This document shows positions 33,480 to 43,700 of a stretch of 64,000 bases of DNA, piece after piece; the first letter of the stretch is position 1, and each line of letters begins with the position of its first letter. Below the pieces are notes generated by a model. It saw only the letters and a list, made by a program, of their open reading frames with translations. It was not told where the DNA came from and made no database searches. A program made the translations under genes and the position numbers. Source of the stretch: Streptomyces sp. NBC_01233 (GTDB lineage Bacteria > Actinomycetota > Actinomycetes > Streptomycetales > Streptomycetaceae); assembly GCF_035989305.1 (NCBI RefSeq), contig NZ_CP108514.1, positions 2,914,501 to 2,978,500 on the forward strand, written 5' to 3'.

Positions 33480-34745
33480 ATGAACGTCCGCCGCAGCGCA
33501 GCCGCGCTCGCCGCCTCCGCCGTGCTCTGCGTGGGTGTCGCCCCCGCAGCCCTCGCCGACACCGCGCCGCCCGCCTCCCCCTCAGCACCCCCGGTCATCC
33601 CCTCCGGCCTCTACGGCAAGGACGACCCCGCGTACGACGGCGTGTGGCGGCAGTCCTTCGCGCTGCTCGCCCAGGACACCGTGGGCGTCAAGCCCGCCGC
33701 GCAGGCCGTGGACTGGCTGGTCGGCCAGCAGTGCGCGAACGGCTCCTTCCCCGCCTTCCGCGCGGACACCACCAAGGACTGCGACGCGACGGCGTATATC
33801 GACTCCAACGCGACCGCCGCCGCCGTACAGGCGCTGACCGCGCTCGGCGGCCACGGTGAGAGCGTCAAGAAGGCGCTCGCCTGGCTCAAGTCCGTGCAGA
33901 ACGAGGACGGCGGCTGGAACTCCAACCCCGGCGGCGCCATGGACAACGGCACCGACGCCAACTCGACCGCCATCGTGATCAGCGCCCTGACCGCGGCCGG
34001 CGAGAAGCCGGCCGAGACCAAGTCGAAGGCGGGCAAGACCCCCTACGAGGCGCTGCTCTCCTTCCAGCTGGGCTGCGCCGCCGAGCCGGCCACCGACCGG
34101 GGCGCCTTCGCGTTCCAGCCGGTCGACGGCAAGCTGCTCGCGAACGGCGACGCCACGGCCGCGGCCGCGCTGGCCGGTCTCGGTAAGGGCTCGGCCGTCG
34201 TCCCGTCCGGTACGGACACCCCCGCCACGGCGCTGACCTGCCCGGCGGCGGGCACCGCGGACCCGGCGGCAGCGGCCCAGGGCGCGGCGGGCTACCTGGC
34301 CGAGGCCCTCAAGAAGGACGGCCACCTGACGGCCGTGACCCCGGGCGCCGACCAGCCGACCCCGGACACCGGCAACACCGTCGACGCGGTGATCGCCCTG
34401 GCCGCGGCCGGGCACAAGCAGTCGGCGGCGGGCGCGCTGGAGTGGCTGAAGGCCAACTCCGCGCAGTGGGCGAAGGGCAACCCGGCCGCCCTCGGCACCC
34501 TGGTCCTCGCCGCACACGCCACGGGCACCGACCCGAAGTCCTTCGGCGGCACCGACCTCGTCGCCGCACTGAACGCGACCGGCCCGGCCCCGCAGGGCGC
34601 GGACGCGGACGCGACGGCCGTGGAGAGCGGGAAGGACGAGTCGTCCGGCGGCCAGAACCTCTGGTGGATCATCGGCGCGGGCGGCGCGGCCTGCGTCGGC
34701 ATCGGCATCCTGCTGAGCGGCCGCCGGAAGAAGAACCAGCTCTGA
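33480..34745 (+). CDS. Secreted, membrane-anchored alpha-toroid protein (possible B12-binding)
   Basis: The 421 residues have a signal peptide (LAASAVLCVGVAPAALA, cleavage near 27). A prenyltransferase/squalene-cyclase-type alpha-hairpin array follows (VDWLVGQQCANGSFPAFRAD, ALAWLKSVQNEDGGWNSNPG, ALEWLKANSAQW), and then a C-terminal membrane span with RRKK tail, so it is displayed outside the cell. It is first behind a cobalamin riboswitch and is followed by an ECF transporter. Mammalian B12 carriers (intrinsic factor, transcobalamin) share the alpha6/alpha6 fold, so an extracellular B12-binding role is a reasonable hypothesis. Confidence 0.75.
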   Translation: MNVRRSAAALAASAVLCVGVAPAALADTAPPASPSAPPVIPSGLYGKDDPAYDGVWRQSFALLAQDTVGVKPAAQAVDWLVGQQCANGSFPAFRADTTKDCDATAYIDSNATAAAVQALTALGGHGESVKKALAWLKSVQNEDGGWNSNPGGAMDNGTDANSTAIVISALTAAGEKPAETKSKAGKTPYEALLSFQLGCAAEPATDRGAFAFQPVDGKLLANGDATAAAALAGLGKGSAVVPSGTDTPATALTCPAAGTADPAAAAQGAAGYLAEALKKDGHLTAVTPGADQPTPDTGNTVDAVIALAAAGHKQSAAGALEWLKANSAQWAKGNPAALGTLVLAAHATGTDPKSFGGTDLVAALNATGPAPQGADADATAVESGKDESSGGQNLWWIIGAGGAACVGIGILLSGRRKKNQL

Positions 34746-35410
34746 TGCGCCGCCGCCGGCCCGCCGTGGCCCTGGTTCTCGCCCTCGGGATCGTCCTGGC
34801 CGTACTGGCCGCCGCTCCTGCGATGGCGGCGGGCTACCGCTACTGGTCGTTCTGGGACGGCTCGGGCGGCGGCCAGTGGTCGTACGCCACGCAGGGCCCC
34901 TCGATGGCCCGCCCGGCGGACGGCTCCGTCCAGGGTTTCCGCTTCTCGGTGAGCAAGGACGCGGCGGCCGAGGCGGCCCGGCCGCGCGCCGCGGCCGGCT
35001 TCGAGGCCGTCTGCGGGTCCACCGCACCGGCGGAGGGCCGCAAGCGGGTCGCGCTCGTCATCGACTTCGGCGTCCCGGCGGACGCCCCGGCGGGCGAGGC
35101 CCCGCCGCAGGACGCGCCGCGCACGGCCTGCGCGCAGGTGCCCCCGGACGCCACGGCGGCCGAGGCGCTGGCTTCGGTCGCGAAGCCGCTGCGCTACAAC
35201 AGCGCGGCGCTGCTGTGCGCGATCTCGGGCTACCCGAAGCAGGGCTGCGGCGAACCCATGGCGGACACCCCGGCGCCGAGCACGTCGGCGGCGCCCGCCG
35301 CCCCGGCCCCGGATGACGGCGGCCCGTCGGCGGGCCTCCTGGCGGGCCTCGCAGCCGTGGCCGCCCTGGCCGCAGCCGGCATCTGGCAGTCCCGCCGCCG
35401 CACCCGATGA
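34745..35410 (+). CDS. SCO2322-family exported protein
   Basis: The 221 residues start with a signal peptide (ALVLALGIVLAVLAAAPAMA). The domain GYRYWSFWDGSGGGQWSYAT...DGSVQGFRFSVS follows, with Cys in VCGSTAP, TACAQVP, LLCAISGYPKQGCG. A Pro/Ala linker and a C-terminal membrane helix (GLLAGLAAVAALAAAGIW) with RRRTR end the protein. I recall this as the SCO2322 family. The start overlaps the toroid gene stop (TGATG), so both are co-translated in the B12-controlled operon. It may be the second half of a surface B12-capture complex (inference). Confidence 0.75.
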   Translation: MRRRRPAVALVLALGIVLAVLAAAPAMAAGYRYWSFWDGSGGGQWSYATQGPSMARPADGSVQGFRFSVSKDAAAEAARPRAAAGFEAVCGSTAPAEGRKRVALVIDFGVPADAPAGEAPPQDAPRTACAQVPPDATAAEALASVAKPLRYNSAALLCAISGYPKQGCGEPMADTPAPSTSAAPAAPAPDDGGPSAGLLAGLAAVAALAAAGIWQSRRRTR

Positions 35411-37047
35411 CGGCCCCGACTCCGCCGGGCGCAGCCAAGCCGGGCACGGGCGAGGCAGGCACGGCCAAGCCGGGCACGGGCGAGGCAGGCGCGACGGTGA
35501 CGGGCGAGGCGGGCACGGCCCAGAACTCCCAGGCACGCACGCCAGGCGCAGTCGCCGCAGGCGAGGCGGGCGAGGCGGGCACCACCGGGACTGACGCGGC
35601 CCAGCCGGGCCGACCGGGCGCAGCCGAGGCGGCTGGGGCGGCGCCGGCCGGGCGCGGCGGAGCCTTGCCGGGCCGCGGCGGGCGGTCGGCCACGGCCGCC
35701 CGGCGGCTCCCTGTCCCGCATCCGGGCTCCGGCCCGACACCGGGCGGTGGTGCGGCAGCCGCCGACGGTGCTCAGGCAGCCGCCGGGGCCACCCGCGGCC
35801 GGAGTGCGAGCCGCACGGATGGTGCGGGTGGGTACGCGGGCCGGCCGGAGGCCGGGCGCACCCCCACCGGAGCCGCACCCGACGACGCGTCCCCGGCCCG
35901 CCGGAGCCTCCCCGCGGCGCAGGACCCGCCGCACCGGTCGACGTACAGGAAATGGCAGGCACCGCTCGCCGGCCGGGCCACCGCCCTGCACGCCGGGGCC
36001 TGGTGGCTCTGGGCCCTCGGGCTCGCCACCGCCGCCTCCCGCACCACCAACCCGCTGCTCCTCGGACTGACCGTCGGCGTCGCCGGGTACGTGGTGGCGG
36101 CCCGCCGCACGGACGCGCCCTGGGCGCGTTCCTACGGGGCCTTCCTCAAGCTCGGCCTCGTCGTCATCGGCCTGCGCCTGCTCTTCTCCGTGCTCCTCGG
36201 CTCCCCCGTCCCCGGCGCGCACACCCTCTTCACGCTCCCGGAGATCCCGCTGCCCGCCTGGGCGCAGGGCATCCGGTTCGGCGGGAAGGTCACCGCCGAA
36301 CAGCTGGCCTTCGCCTTCTATGACGGCGCGAAGCTGGCCGCCCTCCTCGTCTGCGTGGGCGCCGCGAACGCCCTCGCGAACCCGGCGCGGCTGCTGAAGT
36401 CCCTGCCGGCCGCCCTGTACGAGGCCGGGGTCGCCGCCGTCGTCGCCATGACCTTCGCGCCGAACATGGTCGCCGACGTGGTCCGGCTGCGGACCGCCCG
36501 CCGGCTGCGCGGCCGCCCCACCGGCGGGGTGAAGGCCATCCTCCAGATCGGCCTGCCGGTCCTGGAGGGCGCCCTGGAGCGTTCCGTCGCCATCGCCGCG
36601 TCGATGGACGCGCGCGGCTACGGCCGCACGGCGAAGGTCCCGCCGGCCGTCCGGCACACCACCAACGTCCTCACCCTCGGCGGGCTCCTCGGCATGTGCG
36701 CGGGCACGTACGGGCTGCTGGCCGCGCAGGGCGCCGCGTACGGACTCCCCGTGCTCGGCATCGGCGCCGTCCTGGCCCTCGCGGGCCTGCGCCTCGGCGG
36801 GCGCCGGTCGGTGCGGACCCGCTACCGGCCCGACCGCTGGGGGCCGCGCGCCTGGCTGGTGGCCGGGTCGGGCGCGGCCGTCGCCGCGCTCCTCATCCGC
36901 GCGGGCACCGTCGACCCCGCCGCGCTGCACCCCGGCGTGGTCCCGCTGGTGGCGCCCACGCTGCCGCTGTGGCCGGCGGCGGCGATCCTGATCGGCCTGC
37001 TGCCCGCGTTCGTGGCACCCGTACCGCCCAAGGAGGCGTCGCTGTGA
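35407..37047 (+). CDS. ECF transporter T component (CbiQ family), long N-terminal extension
   Basis: The 546 residues begin with an unusual disordered region of about 180 residues rich in Gly, Ala, Pro and Thr with repeats (AKPGTGEAGTAKPGTGEAG). A CbiQ-type domain follows, with membrane helices from LHAGAWWLWALGLATAAS on. The Ala-Arg-Gly coupling motifs are seen in RLRTARRLRG and ASMDARGYGR. It links the ATPase dimer to the S component. The start overlaps the previous stop (ATGA). Relatives usually have about 250-370 residues, so the extension is extra. Confidence 0.85.
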   Translation: MTAPTPPGAAKPGTGEAGTAKPGTGEAGATVTGEAGTAQNSQARTPGAVAAGEAGEAGTTGTDAAQPGRPGAAEAAGAAPAGRGGALPGRGGRSATAARRLPVPHPGSGPTPGGGAAAADGAQAAAGATRGRSASRTDGAGGYAGRPEAGRTPTGAAPDDASPARRSLPAAQDPPHRSTYRKWQAPLAGRATALHAGAWWLWALGLATAASRTTNPLLLGLTVGVAGYVVAARRTDAPWARSYGAFLKLGLVVIGLRLLFSVLLGSPVPGAHTLFTLPEIPLPAWAQGIRFGGKVTAEQLAFAFYDGAKLAALLVCVGAANALANPARLLKSLPAALYEAGVAAVVAMTFAPNMVADVVRLRTARRLRGRPTGGVKAILQIGLPVLEGALERSVAIAASMDARGYGRTAKVPPAVRHTTNVLTLGGLLGMCAGTYGLLAAQGAAYGLPVLGIGAVLALAGLRLGGRRSVRTRYRPDRWGPRAWLVAGSGAAVAALLIRAGTVDPAALHPGVVPLVAPTLPLWPAAAILIGLLPAFVAPVPPKEASL

Positions 37048-38759
37048 TCCGCTTCGAGCAGGTGTCGGTCACCTACGAGGGCGCGGCCGGGCCTTCCCTC
37101 CAGGGCGTCGACCTGGTGATCCCGGAAGGCGAGCTGACCCTCCTGGTCGGCCCGTCGGGAGTCGGCAAGTCCACCCTGCTCGGGGCCGTCTCGGGCCTGG
37201 TCCCCCATTTCACCGGGGGCACGCTCCGGGGCAGGGTCACCGTCGCGGGCCGTGACACGCGCACGCACAAGCCGCGCGAGCTCGCGGACGTGGTGGGCAC
37301 GGTCGGCCAGGATCCGCTCGCGCACTTCGTGACGGACGTGGTCGAGGACGAGCTCGCGTACGGGATGGAGTCCCTGGGCTTGCCACCTGCGGTGATGCGC
37401 CGCCGCGTGGAGGAGACCCTGGACCTCCTCGGCCTGAACGAACTCCGCGACCGGCCCATCGCCACGCTCTCCGGCGGCCAGCAGCAGCGGGTCGCGATCG
37501 GCTCGGTCCTGACCCCGCACCCTCAGGTCCTGGTACTGGACGAGCCGACGTCCGCGCTGGACCCCGCGGCGGCGGAGGAGGTCCTGGCGGTCCTCCAGCG
37601 CCTCGTCCACGACCTCGGCACCACCGTCCTGATGGCGGAGCACCGGCTGGAGCGGGTGGTCCAGTACGCCGACCAGGTGCTGCTCCTGCCGTCCCCCGGG
37701 GCAGCGCCCGTCCTGGGGCCCCCGGCGGAGATCATGGCCGTCTCCCCGGTCCACCCCCCGGTGGTCTCCCTGGGCCGCCTCGCGGGCTGGTCCCCGCTCC
37801 CCCTCTCGGTCCGCGACGCCCGCCGCCGCGCCGCTCCGCTCCGGGCCCGCCTGTCGGCTCCCGCCGGGGCCGCCGCCAACCCCGCACACCATCCGCCCGA
37901 GCCCACCGGCCCCGGCGGCGGCGCGGCCCGGCTCGTCGCGCGCCTGCTGCGCCGGGGCACGCCGGGCCCGAGCCCCGTCCCCGCCCCGGCAGGGGCCCCG
38001 GCCCACACCCGCGGCCTAGGCGTCCGCCGCAACCGCACGGACGTGCTCCGCGGCATCGACCTCACGGTGGCGGCGGGCGAGACCGTCGCCCTCATGGGCC
38101 GCAACGGCGCCGGCAAGTCCACCCTCCTCGCCACCCTCGTCGGCACGCTCGCCCCCACCACCGGCGAGGTGACCGTCGGCGGCCGCACCCCCCACCGCAC
38201 GCCGCCGCCCGAGATGGTGCGCCGCGTCGGCCTCGTCCCGCAGGAGCCGCGCGACCTCCTCTACGCCGACACCGTCGCCGCCGAGTGCGCCACCGCCGAC
38301 TCCGACGCCGGCGCGGCCCCCGGCACGTGCCGGGATCTCGTGTCGGCGCTGCTTCCGGACGTCCCCGACGACATCCACCCGCGGGATCTCTCCGAGGGCC
38401 AGCGCCTGGCCCTGGCCCTGGCGCTGGTCCTCACCGGCCGCCCGGCCCTGCTGCTGCTCGACGAGCCCACCCGCGGCCTGGACTACGCCGCCAAGGTCCG
38501 CCTGATCGAGATCCTCCGCGGCCTGGCCGCCGACGGCCACGCCATCGTCCTCGCCACCCACGACGTGGAGCTCGCCGCCGAGCTGGCCCACCGCGTGGTG
38601 ATCCTGGCCGGCGGGGAGGTCGTCGCGGACGGCCCGACCGCCGAGGTCGTCGTCTCCTCGCCCGCCTTCGCGCCGCAGGTGGCGAAGATCCTGGCCCCGG
38701 GTCACTGGCTCACGGTGGCCCAGGTCGCCGCGGCCCTCGATGCGGCGGAGGCCCGGTGA
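37044..38759 (+). CDS. ECF transporter ATP-binding protein, fused A-A' domains
   Basis: This 571-residue protein has two ABC ATPase domains. The first has Walker A GPSGVGKST, signature LSGGQQQR and Walker B VLVLDEPTSALD. The second has GRNGAGKST, a divergent signature LSEGQRLAL and LLLLDEPTRGLD. The linker (residues about 255-325) is Pro/Ala/Arg-rich. It energises uptake as an intramolecular heterodimer. The GTG overlaps the T-component stop (GTGA). Confidence 0.9.
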   Translation: MIRFEQVSVTYEGAAGPSLQGVDLVIPEGELTLLVGPSGVGKSTLLGAVSGLVPHFTGGTLRGRVTVAGRDTRTHKPRELADVVGTVGQDPLAHFVTDVVEDELAYGMESLGLPPAVMRRRVEETLDLLGLNELRDRPIATLSGGQQQRVAIGSVLTPHPQVLVLDEPTSALDPAAAEEVLAVLQRLVHDLGTTVLMAEHRLERVVQYADQVLLLPSPGAAPVLGPPAEIMAVSPVHPPVVSLGRLAGWSPLPLSVRDARRRAAPLRARLSAPAGAAANPAHHPPEPTGPGGGAARLVARLLRRGTPGPSPVPAPAGAPAHTRGLGVRRNRTDVLRGIDLTVAAGETVALMGRNGAGKSTLLATLVGTLAPTTGEVTVGGRTPHRTPPPEMVRRVGLVPQEPRDLLYADTVAAECATADSDAGAAPGTCRDLVSALLPDVPDDIHPRDLSEGQRLALALALVLTGRPALLLLDEPTRGLDYAAKVRLIEILRGLAADGHAIVLATHDVELAAELAHRVVILAGGEVVADGPTAEVVVSSPAFAPQVAKILAPGHWLTVAQVAAALDAAEAR

Positions 38760-39655
38760 CCAGCCCAGCCCGTTCCACCCGTCCCACCCGCCCCGCCCGC
38801 CCCGTCCGCCCCGTCCGCATCGGCCCCCGGGCCGCTGCCGCCCTGGTCCTCGTCACCCTCATCGGCATCGCGGCCTTCGGCTGGCCGCTCCTCGCCGACC
38901 GGCAGTCGGGGCTCGCCCACTCCCAGGACGCCCCCTGGCTCTTCGCCGCGCTCCTGCCCCTCCTCGTGGCCGTGGTCGTGGCGACGATCGCCGACAACGG
39001 CATGGACGCCAAGGCGGTGGCGATGCTCGGAGTGCTCGCCGCGGTCGGGGCGGCGCTGAGACCGCTGGGCGCGGGCACGGCCGGGCTGGAGCCCATGTTC
39101 TTCCTGATGGTGCTCAGCGGCCGCGTCCTCGGTCCCGGGTTCGGTTTCGTCCTGGGCTCGGTGACGATGTTCGCCTCCGCCCTGCTGACGGGCGGGGTCG
39201 GGCCGTGGATGCCGTTCCAGATGCTGGCCATGGGCTGGTTCTCGCTGGGGGCCGGGCTGCTGCCGGGTCCGGAGCGGCTACGCGGCCGGGCGGAGCTGTT
39301 GATGCTGGCGGCCTACGGCTTCCTGGGCTCGTTCGCGTACGGCACGGTCATGAATCTGCAGGGGTGGGTGATCCTGCAGGGCATGGGGCAGGGCATCTCC
39401 TTCCATCCGGGGGAGCCGGTCGCCGCGAATCTGGCGCGCTTCGTCGCGTACTGCCTGGCGACCTCGGTGGGCTGGGACCTGGGCCGGGCGGCGCTGACCG
39501 TCGTGCTGACGCTCACGCTGGGGGCCACCCTGCTGAAGGCGCTGCGGCGGGCGACGCGCAAAGCCGCGTTCGACGCACCCGTCTCCTTCGATTCGGGGGC
39601 CGTCACGGGCCCCGGGCCTGCCCTCGAAAGGAGTACGGACGGTGGCGGAGCGTGA
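38756..39655 (+). CDS. ECF transporter S component (probable cobalamin)
   Basis: The 299 residues have a short Pro/Arg-rich N-terminus followed by about six to eight membrane helices (AAAALVLVTLIGIAAFGWPL, MFFLMVLSGRVLGPGFGFVL). The GxGxxxG-rich pattern GLGAGLL-like and PWMPFQMLAMGWFSLGAGLL segment is typical of CbrT/ECF S proteins. The cobalamin riboswitch at the head of the operon is the evidence for B12 or a cobamide as the ligand. The GTG overlaps the ATPase stop (GTGA). Confidence 0.8.
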   Translation: MTSPARSTRPTRPARPVRPVRIGPRAAAALVLVTLIGIAAFGWPLLADRQSGLAHSQDAPWLFAALLPLLVAVVVATIADNGMDAKAVAMLGVLAAVGAALRPLGAGTAGLEPMFFLMVLSGRVLGPGFGFVLGSVTMFASALLTGGVGPWMPFQMLAMGWFSLGAGLLPGPERLRGRAELLMLAAYGFLGSFAYGTVMNLQGWVILQGMGQGISFHPGEPVAANLARFVAYCLATSVGWDLGRAALTVVLTLTLGATLLKALRRATRKAAFDAPVSFDSGAVTGPGPALERSTDGGGA

Positions 39656-39952
39656 CATTCGGGGCCCTCGGCGGTGAGGCGCCCCACAGGACCCAGGTCA
39701 CATACGAACCGGGATAGTCGGCCGTACAGGGCCCATGGCAACGCAGCGCAGCGGCCGTTCCGTCCCGGCTGCGAGGCCGGCTAGTAAGCGGGGCCTTTGC
39801 CAGGCCGCCGGGCCGTCGGTAGAACTGGATGAGTCGCCGGGCGGCACGGGTGTTTCACCCGCCGCCTGCGGTTCCCCTCTCCACTGCGTGAGTGGTTCAC
39901 GCATGTCTTCGGCATGCGGCGACCGTCTCTGTCCCCTTCGGAAGGTCAATCC
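39656..39952 (+). other. Long structured leader, no gene
   Basis: About 300 bases before the lytic-protein gene hold no supported frame. Hairpins visible near the end are TGCGTGA-GTGGT-TCACGCA (about 39884-39902) and GCATG-TCTTCGG-CATGC (about 39901-39917). Long leaders before cell-wall hydrolase genes of Streptomyces can be c-di-AMP riboswitches, but I do not see that consensus here. Confidence 0.4.
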
Positions 39953-40357
39953 GTGTCCAACACCGTCATCCGCCGCATCGCCGCTTCGAAGAAGGCCCTC
40001 GCGGGTTCCGTCCTCGCCCTGGGCGTCGCCGGTTCCATGCTTGCCGCGGTTCCCGCGCAGGCTGCCCCGACGAGCGCCAAGGCGATCGCGCAGCAGATGA
40101 TCAAGGACCCGGCCCAGTTCGCCGCCTTCGACAAGATCATTTCGCGTGAGAGTGGCTGGGACTACACCGCGACCAACGCCTCCTCCGGCGCCTACGGCCT
40201 GGCCCAGGCCCTGCCGGCGTCGAAGATGGCCTCCGCGGGCGCGGACTGGAAGACCAACCCGGCCACCCAGATCAAGTGGGGCCTGGACTACATGAACGAG
40301 CGCTACGGCAGCCCCGTCGGCGCCTGGAACTTCTGGTCCGCCAACCACTGGTACTAA
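39953..40357 (+). CDS. Secreted SLT-like transglycosylase
   Basis: The 134 residues have a signal peptide ending AQA-APTS near residue 38. A compact lysozyme-like domain follows: FDKIISRESGWDYTATNASS (catalytic Glu in SRESGW), AYGLAQALPASKMASAGADW, TQIKWGLDYMNERYGSPVGA and a final WNFWSANHWY. This matches the small aggregation-promoting-factor/SLT proteins of Streptomyces that trim peptidoglycan. The GTG at 39953 has GAAGG upstream. Confidence 0.85.
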   Translation: MSNTVIRRIAASKKALAGSVLALGVAGSMLAAVPAQAAPTSAKAIAQQMIKDPAQFAAFDKIISRESGWDYTATNASSGAYGLAQALPASKMASAGADWKTNPATQIKWGLDYMNERYGSPVGAWNFWSANHWY

Positions 40358-40407
40358 GACCGACCGGCACACAGCAGACGCAGCAGCACCGGCAGTCGCA
40401 GACATAC

Positions 40408-40454
40408 GAAGGCCCCGGTGGCCGGCCTCCCCAGGTCCGGCCGCCGGGGCCTTC
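40408..40454. terminator. Bidirectional terminator
   Basis: GAAGGCCCCGGTGGCCGG pairs with CCGGCCGCCGGGGCCTTC (one G-T) around an 11-base loop, between the convergent transglycosylase and thiolase genes. Confidence 0.85.
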
Positions 40455-40497
40455 TGCATCCCATCCCACGGGGTTCAGAGGCGCCTGCGCGGAAGGC

Positions 40498-41861
<1,364 letters not shown>

Positions 41862-41877
41862 ACCTTCAAGCCAACTT

Positions 41878-41892
41878 CTGATGGGCCGTCAG
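41878..41892. promoter_or_regulatory. Inverted repeat CTGAC-N5-GTCAG, site 4 (one mismatch)
   Basis: CTGATGGGCCGTCAG differs from the other three sites by one base and lies between the KstR-type site and the P450 ATG. It extends by T/A on the outside, as at 11250. Confidence 0.4.
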
Positions 41893-41909
41893 ACTTTGGA
41901 GTTGCCCCG

Positions 41910-43154
41910 ATGCCCTGTCCCGCGCTGCCCGAAGGCTTCGACGCCACCGACCCCGACCTGCTCCAAAGCCGGGTCCCCCTCCCGGAGTTCGCGCAGCTGC
42001 GGCAGACCTCACCCGTGTGGTGGTGCCCGCAGCGGCGGGGCGTCACCGGCTTCGACGACGAGGGCTACTGGGTCGTGACCCGGCACGCGGACGTCAAGTA
42101 CGTCTCCACGCACCCGGAGCTCTTCTCCTCCACCACCAACACGGCGATCATCCGCTTCAACGAGCACATCCAGCGTGATGCGATAGATGCCCAGCGACTG
42201 ATCATGCTGAACATGGATCCGCCGGAACACACCCGCGTGCGCCAGATCGTGCAGCGCGGCTTCACCCCGCGGGCCATTCGCGGGCTGGAGGACGCACTGC
42301 GGGACCGCGCCGGGAAGATCGTCGAGGAGGCCCTGGCCGTTTCCGCCGACGGCAGCTTCGACTTCGTCACGCAGGTGGCGTGCGAGCTCCCGCTGCAGGC
42401 CATCGCCGAACTGATCGGCGTACCGCAGAAGGACCGCGCCAAGATCTTCGACTGGTCGAACAAGATGATCGCCTACGACGACCCGGAGTACGCGATCACC
42501 GAGGAGGTCGGCGCGAACGCGGCCATGGAGCTCATCGGCTACGCGATGAACCTCTCCGCCCAGCGCAAGGAGTGCCCGGCCAAGGACATCGTCACCCAGC
42601 TCGTCGCGGCGGAGGGCCAGGGCAACCTCGGCTCGGACGAGTTCGGCTTCTTCGTCCTCCTGCTGGCGGTCGCGGGCAACGAGACCACGCGCAACGCCAT
42701 CAGCCACGGCATGCACGCCTTCCTGACCCACCCCGACCAGTGGGAGCTCTACAAGGCGACCCGGCCGTCCACCGCCGCGGAGGAGATCGTGCGCTGGGCC
42801 ACCCCGGTGGTGTCCTTCCAGCGCACCGCCACGCAGGACACCGAACTCGGCGGCCAGAAGATCAAGGCGGGCGACCGGGTGGGGATGTTCTACTCCTCCG
42901 CCAACCACGACCCCGAGGTCTTCGAGAACCCGGACGCCTTCGACATCACCCGCGACCCGAACCCCCACCTGGGCTTCGGCGGCGGCGGCCCGCACTTCTG
43001 CCTCGGCAAGTCCCTCGCGGTGATGGAGATCGACCTGATCTTCAACGCGCTGGCCGACGCCCTGCCGGACCTCCGCCTGACGGGCGAGGACCCGCGCCGC
43101 CTGCGCGCGGCCTGGCTCAACGGCATCAAGGAACTCCGGGTCACCCACGGCTGA
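41910..43154 (+). CDS. Cytochrome P450, CYP125-like (steroid C26 monooxygenase)
   Basis: The 414 residues have the I-helix AVAGNETTRN, the ExxR in AAEEIVRWATPVVSFQRTA and the heme loop FGGGGPHFCLGKSLA. Along its length it matches mycobacterial CYP125A1 by eye: LPEGFDATDPDLLQSRVPLP, LIMLNMDPPEHTRVRQIVQR, GFTPRAIRGLEDAL and a C-terminal WLNGIKELRV. CYP125 oxidises the terminal methyl of cholest-4-en-3-one. ATG 41910 is chosen since an earlier ATG at 41823 would lie upstream of the operator. The ferredoxin at 30186 is a likely redox partner. Confidence 0.9.
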   Translation: MPCPALPEGFDATDPDLLQSRVPLPEFAQLRQTSPVWWCPQRRGVTGFDDEGYWVVTRHADVKYVSTHPELFSSTTNTAIIRFNEHIQRDAIDAQRLIMLNMDPPEHTRVRQIVQRGFTPRAIRGLEDALRDRAGKIVEEALAVSADGSFDFVTQVACELPLQAIAELIGVPQKDRAKIFDWSNKMIAYDDPEYAITEEVGANAAMELIGYAMNLSAQRKECPAKDIVTQLVAAEGQGNLGSDEFGFFVLLLAVAGNETTRNAISHGMHAFLTHPDQWELYKATRPSTAAEEIVRWATPVVSFQRTATQDTELGGQKIKAGDRVGMFYSSANHDPEVFENPDAFDITRDPNPHLGFGGGGPHFCLGKSLAVMEIDLIFNALADALPDLRLTGEDPRRLRAAWLNGIKELRVTHG

Positions 43155-43167
43155 CCCGGCCCCAGGA

Positions 43168-43206
43168 CGGCAGGGGCCCCCTCCACCCACGCCCCGGCCC
43201 CTGCCG
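43168..43206. terminator. Hairpin after the P450 gene
   Basis: CGGCAGGGGCC and GGCCCCTGCCG form an 11-bp stem with a 17-base loop shortly after the P450 stop. Confidence 0.7.
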
Positions 43207-43700
43207 CCCCTGGCCACCTCTCGCTTTCAGCCCCGCCGGCCCACTCCAGCCCCGCCGTCGTTCGAGGCGCGGGGTCCGGGGCGGAGCCCCGATCTTGAAG
43301 GCCGCACCCTCCGGCCCCGTGGCACCCAATCCAGCCTGGTAGGCACGATCCGGCGCCGCCGATCCACTCCAGGCCCGCCGGCGTTTGAGGCGCGGGGGCT
43401 CGGGGGCAGCGCCCCCGCAACGGCGCCGCACGCTCCAGCCCACCGTCACCCACCGAGCCCCGCCGGCAGGGGTCGCCGGCGGAGCCCCGATCTTGAGCCG
43501 CGCCGGCGTTTGAGGCGCCGGGCCCACGCCCGTTCGAGTGGCGGCCCCGCCCGAACCGGGCGATCCTGACAGACAGCGGCGATCCAGCCGAAGGGGCGCC
43601 GGGGCACGTGCGCCCCGGCGCCCCTTCGGCCCGCAACAGGCCCGGGCCGGACGCCACGGGCGAGAACGACGCGCCGCCGAGTCCGGCGCACGACGTCCGC
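43207..43700. repeat. Intergenic cluster of GCCGGCGTTTGAGGC-type repeats
   Basis: At least three copies of CGCCGNCGTTYGAGGCGC are seen (about 43248, 43376, 43501), each followed by GC-rich palindromes such as CGGGGCGGAGCCCCGATCTTG, which itself occurs more than once. A long hairpin GGGGCGCCGGGGCACG / CGTGCGCCCCGGCGCCCC lies at about 43590-43625. No gene is supported here. Confidence 0.7.

Noticed and set aside
39656..39952. c-di-AMP (ydaO) riboswitch before the transglycosylase
   Set aside because: The gene type would fit, but the conserved ydaO blocks are not visible.
43207..43700. Genes in the repeat cluster after the P450
   Set aside because: Open frames exist on both strands but consist of repeats, without ribosome sites or recognisable domains.
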